DNA from: Clostridia bacterium
GTDB lineage: Bacteria > Bacillota > Clostridia > Oscillospirales > Acutalibacteraceae
NCBI GenBank assembly: GCA_017439545.1
Contig: JAFSIW010000061.1
Location: forward strand, 1 to 40,733
Direction: 5' to 3'
DNA: 40,733 bases
Made by a program: the position numbers and the translations under genes. Below the pieces are notes generated by a model, which saw only the letters and a program-made list of their open reading frames with translations, ran no database searches and had not been told where the DNA came from. Shown one piece after another: positions 24,467 to 33,720 of this stretch; the stretch's first letter is position 1; every line of letters starts with the position of its first letter.

Positions 24467-25582
24467 TTACAGCAGTTTCATCAGTGCAGAATAAATCCGC
24501 TCATTGGCATCGGCATAGGCACCGTCTTTGGCCGCCTTGCCCATTTGTGCCAAACGGTTGGGATCGCGCAACAGTTGTTGCACCTGTTCCCACAGCACTC
24601 CGTCGGTCAGATTCTTTTCTTCTATCACTATCGCAGCACCACGGTTTTGCAAAGTCATCGCATTATGATACTGATGGTTCTCGGCAACATAAGGAGAAGG
24701 AATCAAAATCGCGGCCTTTCCCTGCACTTCAATCTCACTCAATGTGATGGCTCCCGCACGGCTGATGACTAAATCCGCCGCCGCCATGCACAGATCCATA
24801 TCGTGAATATATTCAGTTACCCGAAGTTTCGGTGCACGGGCAAGATCTACGCCTTTCTGACGAAGCAATTCGGGCATCCACTCCCAAGAAGAACGGCCCG
24901 TGGCGTGATAATGATAATAAAGCCCAGTATTCCAATGCTTTGCCATTACGTCGGCCACCGCTTTGTTGATGCAATCAGCACCAAGAGATCCTCCAAAGGA
25001 AAGGATAAACGGATGGTCGTCATCCACCCCCAAAGCCTTTCGTGCCTCTTGGCGGGAGATATTCAGAATGGCAGGGCGAACAGGATTACCGGTGATAATA
25101 TAATGCCGCTCCGGCAGATGCTTCATAGCTGCAGGCATCGCCAGCATAACGGTATCCATTTGTTTGACCAGCATTTTTGTGGTCACACCCGGGAAGGCGT
25201 TTTGCTCGTGGGTTGCGGTTTTGATTCCCATTTGATGGGCTTTGCGCAACACGGGACCGCTAACGTATCCGCCCATACCGACTACGAGATCGGGTTTGAA
25301 CTTTTTCAGAATTTTTTGCGCTTCAAAGCCGGACGTAACCGCCTTACCCAAGGCTGACACGTTACGGGCAATGTTTTTTGCTGACAGACGTCGTTGAAAG
25401 CCTGCCACGTGAATGGGATAAAAATCGTAACCGGCCGCAGGCACCAAACGGGATTCCATCCCCTTCTCGTTTCCGATAAAGGCGATCTTTGCGTCAGGAT
25501 GTTTTTCTTTTATAGTTCCCGCTACCGCCAAGGCAGGGTTAATGTGCCCTCCCGTGCCGCCGCAGGCGAAGATAATTTTCAT
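24467..25582 (-). CDS. murG: UDP-N-acetylglucosamine--N-acetylmuramyl-(pentapeptide) pyrophosphoryl-undecaprenol N-acetylglucosamine transferase
   Basis: Adds GlcNAc to lipid I to make lipid II at the inner membrane face (GT28). The 371-aa protein begins with the glycine-rich loop CGGTGGHINPA (7-17), has HEQNAFPG in the middle, FGGSLGA starting the C-terminal domain and SRAGAITLSEIE for nucleotide-sugar binding. It starts 4 nt after the ftsW stop and precedes murA. Confidence 0.95.
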   Translation of the reverse strand: MKIIFACGGTGGHINPALAVAGTIKEKHPDAKIAFIGNEKGMESRLVPAAGYDFYPIHVAGFQRRLSAKNIARNVSALGKAVTSGFEAQKILKKFKPDLVVGMGGYVSGPVLRKAHQMGIKTATHEQNAFPGVTTKMLVKQMDTVMLAMPAAMKHLPERHYIITGNPVRPAILNISRQEARKALGVDDDHPFILSFGGSLGADCINKAVADVMAKHWNTGLYYHYHATGRSSWEWMPELLRQKGVDLARAPKLRVTEYIHDMDLCMAAADLVISRAGAITLSEIEVQGKAAILIPSPYVAENHQYHNAMTLQNRGAAIVIEEKNLTDGVLWEQVQQLLRDPNRLAQMGKAAKDGAYADANERIYSALMKLL

Positions 25583-25586
25583 ATTG

Positions 25587-26765
25587 TCACCTTTTTCTCA
25601 CAGAACTGCTACGAGACACCGAAAGCACAACGCCCATCTGACACAGTAGCATAACAAGGGACGTGCCGCCGTAGCTAAAGAAGGGCAAGCTGATACCCGT
25701 ATTGGGAATGGTATTGGTTACTACCAAAATATTCAACGCGGTTTGCAAACCAACCTGGAAGGTAATCCCCATCGCAAGCAGCGAGCCGAATCGGTCGGGC
25801 GCACGCATTGCAATAGATATTCCGCGCCAGATAAGCAAGCCGAATCCAATAAGAATACATACAGCACCAATGAGGCCCAATTCCTCACACACGATAGAGA
25901 AAATGAAGTCATTGTGGGGCTCGGGTACCCATAAATACTTTTGGCGGGAATTGCCAAGTCCCCTACCCCAAAGGCCGCCTGAGCCGATGGCAAGCAAGGA
26001 CTGAATGGTCTGATAGCCTTTCCCCGTAGCGTCTGCCCACGGGTCGAGCCAATACTGAAAGCGGCTCATAGCGTAGCTGACCACGCCGGTCAGCACGATT
26101 CCCACAATTCCGACTGCGCCGACGCCGCCTAAAATCGCCATATGGGACATTTTTACGCCACCGACGAACATCAGAATGATCCCGATCATAAACACCAGAA
26201 CGGTGGCGGAAAGGTGAGGCTCCAATACCAACAAAACGCAAACCGAACCCAGTAAGATCAGCAAAAAGACAACGCCGAATTTAAAGGTTTTCATTTTGTC
26301 GTAATATTTGGCAATCAAATAAGAAAACAGCAAGATCACCGCAAATTTTGCGATCTCGGACGGCTGAAATGAAAAACCGCCGATAGCAATCCACCGTTTA
26401 TAGTCAAAACCTTCGGACATAGGTGGCAAGGCCAGTACCAGTCCTAACATACCGATGGACACGATATAACCGATCCAAGGCAGCCGAAAGCGCTGCAACC
26501 AATGATAATCAACGAAGGAAATGCCAACCATCATTACCACACCAAGCACCGCAAACTCTGCCTGACGAAGTATAAATTTATAGCTATTGCCGTAGTTGTA
26601 ATAGGCAAACGCATAACTTGCCGAAAACAACATAATCAGGCCGACGGTCAGCAGAATAATCACCATGGCAAAGAACACCATGTCCATTTTACCGCGGGAT
26701 GCCTTTTTCAGGTCTTTTGCCCGCGTAACCGCCTCGTTGATTCTTTTTGTTTGTTCCGAAACCAC
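25587..26765 (-). CDS. ftsW: SEDS peptidoglycan polymerase FtsW/SpoVE
   Basis: SEDS-family glycosyltransferase that polymerises lipid II at the septum together with a class B PBP. The 392-aa polytopic protein has ten or so membrane helices, FQPSEIAKF, the catalytic-Asp loop YWLDPWAD and the C-terminal NTIPNTGISLPFFSYGGTS. It starts with GTG at 26765, 8 nt after AGGAGG. Located between mraY and murG; with only one SEDS gene here, it may serve as vegetative FtsW, sporulation SpoVE or both. Confidence 0.94.
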   Translation of the reverse strand: MVSEQTKRINEAVTRAKDLKKASRGKMDMVFFAMVIILLTVGLIMLFSASYAFAYYNYGNSYKFILRQAEFAVLGVVMMVGISFVDYHWLQRFRLPWIGYIVSIGMLGLVLALPPMSEGFDYKRWIAIGGFSFQPSEIAKFAVILLFSYLIAKYYDKMKTFKFGVVFLLILLGSVCVLLVLEPHLSATVLVFMIGIILMFVGGVKMSHMAILGGVGAVGIVGIVLTGVVSYAMSRFQYWLDPWADATGKGYQTIQSLLAIGSGGLWGRGLGNSRQKYLWVPEPHNDFIFSIVCEELGLIGAVCILIGFGLLIWRGISIAMRAPDRFGSLLAMGITFQVGLQTALNILVVTNTIPNTGISLPFFSYGGTSLVMLLCQMGVVLSVSRSSSVRKR

Positions 26766-26798
26766 ACCAACCGCCTCCTTTCATCGCTTATAAAGGCA

Positions 26799-27839
26799 TT
26801 ATTTTCCGAAATAATATAAGGCTCCCGCCGCAAGGCATCCCACAACGGTAACCAGTGAAAAGATCACCACAATTTGGTTCTCGCTCCAGCCGCACATTTC
26901 AAAATGATGGTGGATGGGTGCCATTTTAAAAATACGCTTTTTGGTTTTCTTGTAGTATGCCACCTGCAGAATATCCGAAAAAGCCTCGGCAAGATAAATA
27001 ATACCTGCCAATAACAATAAAACGGGATATCCGCTTGCAAACGCCATGGCGCACACAAGACCGCCCAAAAACAGCGAGCCGGTATCGCCCATAAACACCT
27101 TGGCAGGCTTTAAGTTCCACACCAAAAATCCTGCGAGACCGCCTGCGGAACAGCAAGCCAGCAGACTTAATCCGTTTACCGCAAGTATGCCCGAAAACAG
27201 CAGGAAAAATACCGATACAACCAACGTTACCGAGGAGCAAAGTCCGTCTACCCCATCGGTCAGATTGACTGCATTCATAAAGCCGTAAATAAACATCAAA
27301 GCAATAGGCCAATATAAAAGACCGATTCCTTTTGACACATCAACGATACCCACAAAGGGAATATTGGTGGTCAAATCACCGGTCAGCGCAAGCGTCGCCA
27401 AAAAGGCGGCTGCCACCAACAATTGCAACAAAGTTTTTTGTTTCACCGTCAAGCCCAGATTCTGCTTTTTAACCACTTTAATGTAGTCATCCATGAATCC
27501 GATTGCACCGGAAGCCAAAGCCATAATCAGACCTGCGCCAACACGTATCACTTGTAAGCGATCTTGGGAAATATGTGAAATAAATTCGTTAAAAAAGCGG
27601 TTATCCTTTTGTAAAATCGCAACGACTACCGTTGCTGCCAACGCGATAAGAATACCGATGATAAACATTAAGCCGCCCATAACGGGAGTACCCTGCTTGG
27701 ATTGATGCCAGGCAGGGCCATCGGATAAAATCGTCTGTCCGAACTTGAGCTTTCGTAAATAGGGAATCATCCAAAATCCCAACAAGGCGGTCACGCCAAA
27801 GGCAACAACAGCCCCCGTGAGCATAATAATTACATCCAT
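26799..27839 (-). CDS. mraY: Phospho-N-acetylmuramoyl-pentapeptide transferase
   Basis: Transfers phospho-MurNAc-pentapeptide to undecaprenyl phosphate, forming lipid I. The 346-aa polytopic enzyme has the TPVMGG motif, FMDDYIKV, NLTDGVDGL, the MGDTGSL loop and the terminal APIHHHFE box, all diagnostic. The SD AGGAAG precedes the ATG at 27839. It sits between murE and ftsW. Confidence 0.95.
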   Translation of the reverse strand: MDVIIMLTGAVVAFGVTALLGFWMIPYLRKLKFGQTILSDGPAWHQSKQGTPVMGGLMFIIGILIALAATVVVAILQKDNRFFNEFISHISQDRLQVIRVGAGLIMALASGAIGFMDDYIKVVKKQNLGLTVKQKTLLQLLVAAAFLATLALTGDLTTNIPFVGIVDVSKGIGLLYWPIALMFIYGFMNAVNLTDGVDGLCSSVTLVVSVFFLLFSGILAVNGLSLLACCSAGGLAGFLVWNLKPAKVFMGDTGSLFLGGLVCAMAFASGYPVLLLLAGIIYLAEAFSDILQVAYYKKTKKRIFKMAPIHHHFEMCGWSENQIVVIFSLVTVVGCLAAGALYYFGK

Positions 27840-27850
27840 GCTTCCACTTC

Positions 27851-29290
27851 CTATCGGTCTAATTTATCCAATGCCTTGGCCACTACTTCCCGTTCATCCA
27901 AACGGATGGTCTGATGACCGACGATCTGGTAGGTTTCGTGCCCTTTGCCCGCCAGCAGGATCATATCACCCTCGCAAGCATTGAGAATGGCATATTCAAT
28001 GGCTTTTATACGGTTTTCAATTACGGTATATGGAGTTTTCTTTTCTTCCATCCCCACCAGAATATCTTTAATGATCTCACCGGGATCTTCGGTACGAGGG
28101 TTATCCGATGTAACAATCACGTGATCGGAGTAATCCGCCGCAATGCCACCCATTAAGGGACGCTTGCCCTTATCGCGGTCACCGCCGCAACCAAACAAGG
28201 TTACCAATCGACCTTCGCAGGTGGACCGCAAGGCACGCAGAATATTCTCAAGACCATCGGGGGTATGAGCATAGTCGATAATGACCGTAAAATCGTGATC
28301 ACCTACGTCAACAACCTCGGCACGGCCCTTGGGACTTTCTAAATTGCACATTGCGCTGACCACATCGTGAAACGGGAAACCCAACGACATCACACAACTA
28401 CCCGCCGCTAAAGCATTGTACACTGAAAACTCGCCGGGCACTTTTAAATGAACACGACCGATTACGCCGCTACCCACCATTTCAAAATCCACGCCATCAA
28501 CTCGTTTGCGAAGATTTTTAGCCACATAAGAGCTTTCATTGGTATGCACTGCATAAGAGGTTACGGGACAGTCACAAGCCGATAGGATTTCATCGGAATA
28601 CGAATCATCCACGTTGACCACCGCGTGGTCGCACACTGAAAAGATCCGCTTTTTAACGGCAAGATAGTTTTCCATGGTTTTATGATAATCCAGGTGATCC
28701 TGGGTCAGATTGGTATAAACACAGCAAGCAAAGCGCAAGCCGTGAACCCGTTCCTGATCAATGGCGTGAGAAGACACCTCCATGACCGCATATTCGCAAC
28801 CGCTCATTTCCATCAACGAAAACAGCGAATGCAATTCATACGCGCCGGGAGTGGTGTTTTTGGCAGGCAATACCTGCTCCCCTACCATGTTTTGAACCGT
28901 ACCGATCAAACCGGTCTTATACCCCAAGGATTCCAGCAAGGATTTGATCATCAAGCAGGTAGAAGTTTTGCCGTTGGTACCGGTCACCCCGATAATCTTG
29001 ATCTTTCGGCAAGGGGCTCCAAAATAGGCGGAACACATTTCAGCGTACACCTTGCGAGGTTCCTCCACAATCAGTTGACGGTCCAAACCAAGGTCTTGAT
29101 CACACACGATCACGGCAGCTCCGGCATCGTATGCCGCTTTGGCATACAAATGACCGTTATCAGCTACGCTGCGCACAAACACGTCGCCGGGTTCCACTGA
29201 TTGTGAGTTATTGGTAACTTTTGCTACTGCTACCTCCCCCAGCGGGGTATTAGCAGCCGCAGGATACAGGTCTTTTAACAACATATACAT
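27851..29290 (-). CDS. murE: UDP-MurNAc-L-Ala-D-Glu:meso-diaminopimelate ligase
   Basis: Adds the third residue of the stem peptide in the cytoplasm. The 479-aa protein has the ATP loop GVTGTNGKTS (101-110), HLDYHKTMENY, a Lys-rich site at AVKKRIF and, importantly, DNPR at 396-399, the signature of meso-DAP rather than lysine specificity. That predicts a DAP-type cell wall. Two ATGs (29290, 29284) are possible; AAGG sits 5 nt before the first. No murF, murD or murC follows. Confidence 0.94.
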   Translation of the reverse strand: MYMLLKDLYPAAANTPLGEVAVAKVTNNSQSVEPGDVFVRSVADNGHLYAKAAYDAGAAVIVCDQDLGLDRQLIVEEPRKVYAEMCSAYFGAPCRKIKIIGVTGTNGKTSTCLMIKSLLESLGYKTGLIGTVQNMVGEQVLPAKNTTPGAYELHSLFSLMEMSGCEYAVMEVSSHAIDQERVHGLRFACCVYTNLTQDHLDYHKTMENYLAVKKRIFSVCDHAVVNVDDSYSDEILSACDCPVTSYAVHTNESSYVAKNLRKRVDGVDFEMVGSGVIGRVHLKVPGEFSVYNALAAGSCVMSLGFPFHDVVSAMCNLESPKGRAEVVDVGDHDFTVIIDYAHTPDGLENILRALRSTCEGRLVTLFGCGGDRDKGKRPLMGGIAADYSDHVIVTSDNPRTEDPGEIIKDILVGMEEKKTPYTVIENRIKAIEYAILNACEGDMILLAGKGHETYQIVGHQTIRLDEREVVAKALDKLDR

Positions 29291-29302
29291 ACCCGCCTTA
29301 CA

Positions 29303-31582
29303 TTATTCTACGGAATCAGAATATCGGAAATTAACTTTGATCACCGAACCGCGATCCACCTCGGTACCCGCCGCAACATCTTGATAATAGGAGATGGCGC
29401 CGCTACTACCGCTGACCACGCCTACGATCTCTACGTTAACACCGGCAGAAGCTGCCGTTGTAGACACCCCCGATACCCCCATATTGGTCAGATCGGGTAC
29501 TGTTACTTTTTCGGGTTGGTAATCTTGTTCGGTATACAAAACGATGGTGCCGTTAGTAGGAGCGGTGGATCCGCCGATGGGATTTTGGGCAATAACCTTA
29601 TCCCCATCACCCACCACACGGCTGGAAAGCCCTGCTGCCGAGATAGCTTGACGGGCACTTTCCACGCTTGTTCCCTCAACGGTGGGAACAGTGGTATTGA
29701 TATTGGCGTATTCATCTTGCGTGTAAACCGCTTCTACGCCAAGATAGGGCAAAATTTCTTTCATAATGGCTGACGCCACGGGTGCGGCTACCGCACTGCC
29801 GTAGGTATTGCCGCCATGTGGCTCGTCGACCATAACGATAATGGCATATTCGGGATGATCGGCGGGAGCAAAGCCACAGAAAGATGCCACATACTTCATA
29901 GCTCCCTCGGTGGATTCGCTGATTTTTTGAGAGGTACCGGTTTTACCACCCATGCGGTATCCCGCCACATAGGCGTTTTTTCCCGAGCCGTTTTCTACTA
30001 CCGAGCGAAGCATTTTACACATCAACTCAGAGGTCTGCTTGGAAATCACCTGACGCACCACCGAAACCTCTTCGGTGCGGGTGATGTTCCCTTCAATATC
30101 GGTAACCTCTTTCAGCACGTGTGGTGTTACCAGATTACCGCCGTTGGCGATGGCGCATACCGCTGTGATCATTTGAATGGGTGTGATCTGGAAGGTCTGA
30201 CCAAAAGATTCAGACGCCAGCTCTACCGGCCCCATATTCTCATCGGTATAATAGATGCTGTTTGCTTCGCCGGGCAAATCAATGCCTGTTTTTTGGGTTA
30301 AGCCAAAGGCTTTAAAATACTTATAAAAACGGGTCACACCCAGGCGTTGTCCGATTTCAATAAATGCAGGATTGCAGGAGTTTTCGAAAATGTTGAACAG
30401 ATTTTGATGTCCGTGGCCTGCCCGATGATGGCAATGATACCGCGTGCCGGCAATCACGATGTATCCGGGACAGCCAAATGTCGATTGCTCATTAACCACA
30501 CCTTCGTCAATCGCCGAGGAGCCGGTTACCGTTTTAAATACCGAGCCGGGATCGTATACGTCGGAAATGGCTTTATTCCGCCATTGTTCATTTAGGGCCT
30601 CATTATAGGCCTTCTCATAAGCGGTGGTATTATCGTCCCTGTTGTCCTCTTGTTGGTCTTCAGAGGATTCTTCAGAGTCCACAGGTTGCTTTTTGTACTG
30701 TTCCAGCAAATCCAGCGTATATTCACTGGTTACGGTAAAAGGATCGTTGGGATCGAAATCCGGCTCGGTAGCCATAGCAAGAATAGCACCGGTGTTAACA
30801 TTCATTACAATGGCACATCCCCGATTGGTTGCACGATTGATCTCAATGGCTTCTTCCAGGTGCTTTTCGGCACAATACTGCACAAAGGAATCAATGGTCA
30901 ATGTGACCGAGCTCCCCTGCTGGGCTTCTACCATAGTTTCATAATTAAAGGGCATATCACTGCCGCGAGCGTTTTTGGAGGATACCATTTTACCCGGCAC
31001 CCCTTTAAGCAGACTTTCATATTGGTATTCAATGCCACTCAGCCCTTGATTATCGTCACCCACAAAACCGAGAACAGTAGAAGCAAGGCTTCCGTTAGGA
31101 TAGTACCGCTTATTGGCTTTATCCAGACCGATGATGGATCCGAGATCGTTGTCCGAAATAAAAGTGCGCACCTGATCTGCCACATCATTTTCAACTTTTT
31201 TCTTAACTTTTTCGTAGGCGGTGTTCTTTTGAGTCTGCGCGTACACATCGTCTGCATTTAATTCTAAAATCTCAGCAAGCCCGTCGGCAATCAGACGGGC
31301 TTCATCATCATTTTCTATATCTTTCGGTGTGATATACACCGTCCACACGGTAGCGCTCTTAGCAAGCTCTATGCCGTTGCAATCATATATCGTTCCCCGT
31401 GTGGCATCAATGGTGGTGGTGGAAAGTTGTTGTTCCGCCGCCAGAGTTGCATACTTGTTGCCGTTAAGAATCATGATGTTCAATAGGCTCACACCCGAAA
31501 CACCGAATCCCAATACAAGCAATGCCAACAAAACACTAAGCATCCGTTTCCACATTTGCTGTGTGGGCGTTTCATTTTTCAA
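29303..31582 (-). CDS. spoVD: Class B penicillin-binding protein SpoVD/FtsI type with PASTA domains
   Basis: Septal transpeptidase that crosslinks peptidoglycan made by FtsW/SpoVE. The 759-aa protein has a short cytoplasmic N-terminus, a membrane helix (about 14-38), a dimerisation domain, then the transpeptidase with SVFK (347-350), SCN (402-404) and KTG (547-549), and two C-terminal PASTA domains (about 632-685 and 692-755). An acidic low-complexity insert (about 298-320) sits just before the SxxK region. It is the only class B PBP in the cluster and may serve both vegetative (FtsI) and sporulation (SpoVD) septa. Confidence 0.93.
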   Translation of the reverse strand: MKNETPTQQMWKRMLSVLLALLVLGFGVSGVSLLNIMILNGNKYATLAAEQQLSTTTIDATRGTIYDCNGIELAKSATVWTVYITPKDIENDDEARLIADGLAEILELNADDVYAQTQKNTAYEKVKKKVENDVADQVRTFISDNDLGSIIGLDKANKRYYPNGSLASTVLGFVGDDNQGLSGIEYQYESLLKGVPGKMVSSKNARGSDMPFNYETMVEAQQGSSVTLTIDSFVQYCAEKHLEEAIEINRATNRGCAIVMNVNTGAILAMATEPDFDPNDPFTVTSEYTLDLLEQYKKQPVDSEESSEDQQEDNRDDNTTAYEKAYNEALNEQWRNKAISDVYDPGSVFKTVTGSSAIDEGVVNEQSTFGCPGYIVIAGTRYHCHHRAGHGHQNLFNIFENSCNPAFIEIGQRLGVTRFYKYFKAFGLTQKTGIDLPGEANSIYYTDENMGPVELASESFGQTFQITPIQMITAVCAIANGGNLVTPHVLKEVTDIEGNITRTEEVSVVRQVISKQTSELMCKMLRSVVENGSGKNAYVAGYRMGGKTGTSQKISESTEGAMKYVASFCGFAPADHPEYAIIVMVDEPHGGNTYGSAVAAPVASAIMKEILPYLGVEAVYTQDEYANINTTVPTVEGTSVESARQAISAAGLSSRVVGDGDKVIAQNPIGGSTAPTNGTIVLYTEQDYQPEKVTVPDLTNMGVSGVSTTAASAGVNVEIVGVVSGSSGAISYYQDVAAGTEVDRGSVIKVNFRYSDSVE

Positions 31583-31634
31583 CTAAACCACCTCTTCTTC
31601 TGTAACAAGTATGTAATCGTAGCAAAATTTATAC

Positions 31635-32093
31635 CTAAAACAATCCCTGCATCGCCGCCAGCAAACCGCCGTCGCCATCCGCCAGTTCCACAGAATCGGT
31701 GGTATTCAGATTGATGTATTCGGTTTGGGCAATGGTCATTTTTTGCATTCCCATTTCTTTGGCGGCCTTTTCCATATTGGTAAAGGACACCTTCCCGTTG
31801 AGTTCAGATTGCAAGCGGGTGTTGTCACTCTTCAAATCCCGGATTTCAGTCTTAGTGCGGTCAATTTCACACACCACCTCGGAGTTTTGCAACTGGCAAT
31901 GGAGTTGTGCAACGACCAGCAACAGCACGGCTACTACCGCCGCCACGATCACCAATCGGCTTTGCAGCAAGCCTTTGGTCTTGGCACGCGAACGGGGCTT
32001 TGCGTTTTTGCGATGGGTCGGAATCTCAACGACCTCTTTGGCTTTGGGAGCAAACAAATCAAAGTCGTACGCTGTGCTGTCACGATACATCAT
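31635..32093 (-). CDS. ftsL: Cell division protein FtsL-like
   Basis: Small bitopic divisome protein. The 152-aa product has a basic cytoplasmic N-terminus (about 20-45), one membrane helix (about 47-64) and an extracytoplasmic coiled-coil/leucine-zipper-like segment (IDRTKTEIRDLKSDNTRLQ), ending in an acidic tail. FtsL diverges strongly in sequence; the call rests on architecture and on its place between rsmH and the PBP. Its start overlaps the rsmH stop by 4 nt. Confidence 0.85.
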   Translation of the reverse strand: MMYRDSTAYDFDLFAPKAKEVVEIPTHRKNAKPRSRAKTKGLLQSRLVIVAAVVAVLLLVVAQLHCQLQNSEVVCEIDRTKTEIRDLKSDNTRLQSELNGKVSFTNMEKAAKEMGMQKMTIAQTEYINLNTTDSVELADGDGGLLAAMQGLF

Positions 32094-33028
32094 TGGTCAT
32101 TCTCCTTAATTTTTTCTATGGTCCGCAATTTAGCACTGCGGGCTCTTGCATTTTCTTGCAATTCAGCAGTCGAAGCCTCTTTCGCACCCTTAAAGCCGGG
32201 ACGGCAACGAGGGGTTTTACCGCAAACGCACACCGGAAATTCCGGCGGGCAAGTACATCCCTTACAAAGAGAGGCAAACCGTTGCTTCACCATACGGTCT
32301 TCTAACGAATGGAAAGTGATGACCGACAAGCGGCCGCCTACTTTCAGCAAATCCACCGCCTCATCCAAACCTTTGGACAAGGCATCCAATTCACCATTCA
32401 CCGCAATGCGAAGCGCCTGAAAGCATTGGCGGGCAGGATGTCCGCCCCGTTTGGCCTTAGCGGGCACGTGATCGCTGATGATCTGCGCCAATCGGAGGGT
32501 GGTCTCAACGGGAGCTTCCTCTCTTGCTTTGACAATGCCCGATGCAATGCTGCGGGCGTATTTTTCTTCACCGTATTCAAAAAAAATGCGGCTGAGTTCT
32601 TCTGCCGAACAACCGTTGACCAGATCCGCCGCCGTTGTTCCCTTTTGGCTCATTCGCATATCCAGCGGGGCATCATGGTGATAAGAAAAACCCCGCTCGG
32701 GGGTGTCAATTTGATGAGAGGAAACGCCGATATCCAACAGCACGCCGTCTACCTCTTGAATGCCCATCCCTTGGATGATGGTCTTGATGTTGGAAAAGTT
32801 CCCTTCCACCACTGTGGCACAGGCAAAGGGCGCTAACCGCGCGCTGGCTGCCTGCAAAGCATCCGGATCCTGATCAATGGCAATCAGTCGTCCCGTAGTC
32901 AGTTGGGCAGCAATCATACTGCTGTGACCGCCACCGCCGGCGGTACCGTCAACGTAAATGCCGTCGGGCTTTATCTGTAATGAAGCAATCGTTTCTTCCG
33001 GCAACACCGGAACGTGGGTGAACTCCAT
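32090..33028 (-). CDS. rsmH: 16S rRNA (cytosine(1402)-N(4))-methyltransferase RsmH
   Basis: Methylates N4 of C1402 in the 16S rRNA P site using SAM. The 312-aa protein starts EFTHVPVLPEE, has the SAM motif VDGTAGGGGHS, VDGVLLDIGVSSHQID, RGFSYHHDAPLDMRM and VITFHSLEDRMVK, all conserved. The ATG at 33028 follows AAAGGAG; an upstream start at 33067 lies inside mraZ and is rejected. Confidence 0.96.
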   Translation of the reverse strand: MEFTHVPVLPEETIASLQIKPDGIYVDGTAGGGGHSSMIAAQLTTGRLIAIDQDPDALQAASARLAPFACATVVEGNFSNIKTIIQGMGIQEVDGVLLDIGVSSHQIDTPERGFSYHHDAPLDMRMSQKGTTAADLVNGCSAEELSRIFFEYGEEKYARSIASGIVKAREEAPVETTLRLAQIISDHVPAKAKRGGHPARQCFQALRIAVNGELDALSKGLDEAVDLLKVGGRLSVITFHSLEDRMVKQRFASLCKGCTCPPEFPVCVCGKTPRCRPGFKGAKEASTAELQENARARSAKLRTIEKIKENDQ

Positions 33029-33038
33029 AGCGACTCCT

Positions 33039-33458
33039 TTAGAAATTGATCTTATCCAGCAGATCAATAATATCGTCTTGCTCCACCGAAGCGGAAAGGT
33101 TCTGCCAATTCTTCATATTCCAGATCTCAACACGGTTGGAAGCGCCAATTACCACCGAAGCGCCTTTCAGCCCTGCCAATTCCCGTAACACGGGAGGAAT
33201 GCAGATACGACCCTGAGCGTCGATTTCTACCTCAGAGGCATTCGCGTAAAAGTAGCGGGTCAGTTGTCGGGATTCTTTGAAGGAGAGCTGACGAATGGAT
33301 TGATCCAATCGCTCCCACTCAGCTTTAGGAAACAGGAAGATACAACCGTCCAGACCATTGGATACCACAAAGCGATCCCCTAAATCGGCACGAAATTTCG
33401 ACGGCACCGAAATACGGCCTTTATCGTCAATACTGTGTTTATAAGTACCCAACAGCAC
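33039..33458 (-). CDS. mraZ: Transcriptional regulator MraZ
   Basis: AbrB-fold DNA-binding protein; it autoregulates the dcw operon. The 139-aa protein has two repeats of the MraZ domain, including SIDDKGRISVPSKFR and VEIDAQGRICIPPVLRELA (DxxGR motifs). It starts with GTG (33458) after AAGGGGAG. Direct repeats of its expected target lie about 50-80 nt upstream over the promoter start region. Confidence 0.95.
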   Translation of the reverse strand: MLLGTYKHSIDDKGRISVPSKFRADLGDRFVVSNGLDGCIFLFPKAEWERLDQSIRQLSFKESRQLTRYFYANASEVEIDAQGRICIPPVLRELAGLKGASVVIGASNRVEIWNMKNWQNLSASVEQDDIIDLLDKINF

Positions 33459-33506
33459 GGTGGTCTCTCCCCTTTCCTTTGATTATTTGTAAAAATAGCA
33501 GGTTCA

Positions 33507-33540
33507 CCATTTCATCCCACTATTTACCACTTCGTACCCA
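33507..33540 (-). promoter_or_regulatory. MraZ operator: four TGG(G) direct repeats
   Basis: On the minus strand TGGGT, TGGTA, TGGGA and TGGTG begin at 33540, 33529, 33519 and 33509, spaced 11, 10 and 10 nt. MraZ of other bacteria binds TGGGN direct repeats with about 10-bp period upstream of mraZ. The first box starts 1 nt after the -10, so binding would cover the transcription start and repress it. Confidence 0.78.
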
Positions 33541-33541
33541 C

Positions 33542-33570
33542 ATTATAGGACAAAGCAAAATCAATTGCAA
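33542..33570 (-). promoter_or_regulatory. Sigma-A promoter of the dcw operon
   Basis: On the minus strand, TTGCAA (33570-33565), a 17-nt spacer and consensus TATAAT (33547-33542), with an A/T-rich upstream stretch. It lies about 85 nt before the mraZ GTG and drives mraZ through at least ftsQ. Confidence 0.82.
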
Positions 33571-33668
33571 GGGTTTACATAAATATTTTTTTCAGAAAAC
33601 CACAAGTTTTTTTATTTTTTACAACAAATCGAAACCATTTAGAAAACACTTGTTCTTTTAAGGAAAAT

Positions 33669-33704
33669 TAAAAACCCCGCAACACGTTTTATCGTGTTAC
33701 GGAG
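33669..33704 (-). terminator. Rho-independent terminator of the mreB-like/ABC-F unit
   Basis: A 12-bp stem with two G-T pairs (33675-33686 with 33693-33704) and a 6-nt loop is followed on the minus strand by TTTTTAATTTT. It lies 17 nt after the ABC-F stop. The rest of the 33459-33720 gap holds the dcw promoter and MraZ boxes; I see nothing else in it. Confidence 0.88.
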
Positions 33705-33720
33705 TTTTGACTAAACTCTT

